Assembly: GCA_016191305.1 (NCBI GenBank)
Contig: JACPOX010000208.1
Location: 1-5,387, forward strand
Reading direction: 5' to 3'
Source: Legionella longbeachae
GTDB taxonomy: Bacteria > Pseudomonadota > Gammaproteobacteria > Legionellales > Legionellaceae
Length of the DNA: 5,387 nucleotides
The notes under the pieces are model-generated. The model searched no databases. It saw only the letters and a list, made by a program, of their open reading frames with translations, and had not been told where the DNA came from. Within the stretch, counting starts at the first letter, position 1. Each line of letters begins with the position of its first letter. Of this stretch, positions 4,750 through 5,387 are shown in pieces. The position numbers and the translations under genes were made by a program.

Positions 4750-5387
4750 ATGACTATCTATATGTTTCCAGGACAGGGTTCTCAAATGAAAGGTATGGGA
4801 ATCGAATTATTTTCTCATTTTCCAGATAAAATAAAGCAAGCAGATGATATTTTAGGCTATTCTATTAAAGAGTTGTGTCTTGATGATCCAAAACAACAAT
4901 TAAGTCATACAGAATACACACAGCCAGCATTATATGTCATCGAGGCTCTTTCTTATTTAGCGAGAGTTGAAGAAGAAGCAAGACCGAAATATCTTATAGG
5001 ACATAGCTTAGGAGAATACGCCGCTTTATTTGCTGCGGGTGTCTTTGATTTTGTGACCGGACTAAAACTGGTACAAAAACGAGGTGAATTGATGGCTAAA
5101 ACAAATGGTGGGGGGATGCTGGCAGTAATTAATTTGTCGGAAGAAAGAATTAAATTTTTGTTACAAGCAAATGGGTTGGATACTATAGATTTTGCTAATT
5201 TCAACTCACCAAAACAAATAGTTCTTTCAGGCCCTGCTGCAGATATAACTAAGACTCATGAGCTGCTTGCCACAGAAGCTTTAATGTGTGTTCCATTAAA
5301 GGTTAGTGGTGCTTTTCATTCTCGATATATGCAATCAGCCGCGAATGAATTTAAAGAATTTATCGATACAGTTGAATTATCAGCACT
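4750..5387 (+). CDS. Discrete malonyl-CoA acyltransferase, trans-AT PKS / FabD type (partial, 3' end missing)
   Basis: 212 codons are visible and the gene runs off the right edge; the family is about 280-320 aa or longer when fused. It begins MTIYMFPGQGSQMKGMG, where Q9 lies in the oxyanion-hole motif FPGQGSQ. The nucleophile is S86 in GHSLGEY (84-90). R111 in QKRGELM is the arginine that binds the malonyl carboxylate, and H190 in VSGAFHSRYM (185-194) is the catalytic histidine; the GAFH motif is typical of malonyl-specific enzymes. Phrases such as AAGVFDFVTGLKLVQKRGELM resemble the stand-alone acyltransferases of trans-AT polyketide synthases more than housekeeping FabD. The retained arginine argues against the PedC-type acyl hydrolases, where it is replaced. 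The protein would load malonyl units onto acyl carrier proteins. The start has AAGGA six or seven bases upstream. Neighbours to the right are unseen, so cluster membership is inferred. Confidence 0.88.
   Translation, partial: MTIYMFPGQGSQMKGMGIELFSHFPDKIKQADDILGYSIKELCLDDPKQQLSHTEYTQPALYVIEALSYLARVEEEARPKYLIGHSLGEYAALFAAGVFDFVTGLKLVQKRGELMAKTNGGGMLAVINLSEERIKFLLQANGLDTIDFANFNSPKQIVLSGPAADITKTHELLATEALMCVPLKVSGAFHSRYMQSAANEFKEFIDTVELSA

Noticed and set aside
4953..5204. 83-aa minus-strand frame opposite the acyltransferase gene
   Set aside because: It is antisense to the catalytic GHSLGEY region of a clear gene and has no independent support.

Overview
The window is AT-rich bacterial DNA. The tightly packed yerC-hisG-hisD-hisC-hisB order, the gammaproteobacterial character of the His and PyrE proteins, the AT-rich codon use and the CspA-type protein suggest a gammaproteobacterium. 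A Legionella-like organism is my best guess; this is judged from protein character only, without any database search.

Layout. Positions 1-3474 (minus strand) hold the head of a histidine biosynthesis operon: a TrpR-superfamily YerC/YecD regulator, then hisG, hisD, hisC and the first 21 codons of hisB, which runs off the left edge. Every junction is a contact or an overlap: a 4-nt GTGA overlap, a 1-nt gap, 0 nt, then a 23-nt overlap. This implies one translationally coupled mRNA. A near-consensus sigma-70 promoter (TTGACA, 17 bp, TATTAT) lies just upstream of yerC, with repeats over the start site that could be an operator. No histidine-rich leader peptide is present, so control by the co-transcribed YerC repressor is more likely than attenuation.

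Positions 3709-3976 (minus strand) hold a pyrE remnant: the N-terminal 67 codons, then, in another reading frame, about 21 codons resembling the PyrE C-terminus. The middle is gone. Positions 4200-4415 (plus strand) encode a cold-shock-domain protein with a long leader that contains a cold-box-like element. Positions 4416-4749 contain no gene but carry a run of inverted repeats, including a GC-rich block that stands out from its surroundings. From 4750 to the right edge (plus strand) runs the start of a discrete acyltransferase of the FabD / trans-AT polyketide synthase type, so a polyketide gene cluster may begin here.

Most notable result. The hisG reading frame is open and in frame, but it appears to lack about 47 internal residues, including the PRPP-binding loop (DLVSTGxTL in family members), while keeping both its N-terminal part and its C-terminal regulatory domain. 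Together with the broken pyrE, the two PRPP-consuming phosphoribosyltransferases in this window have both lost their PRPP-binding segment. If this is not an assembly artefact, it predicts loss of de novo histidine synthesis, and of pyrimidine synthesis unless another pyrE exists, next to otherwise intact hisD and hisC.
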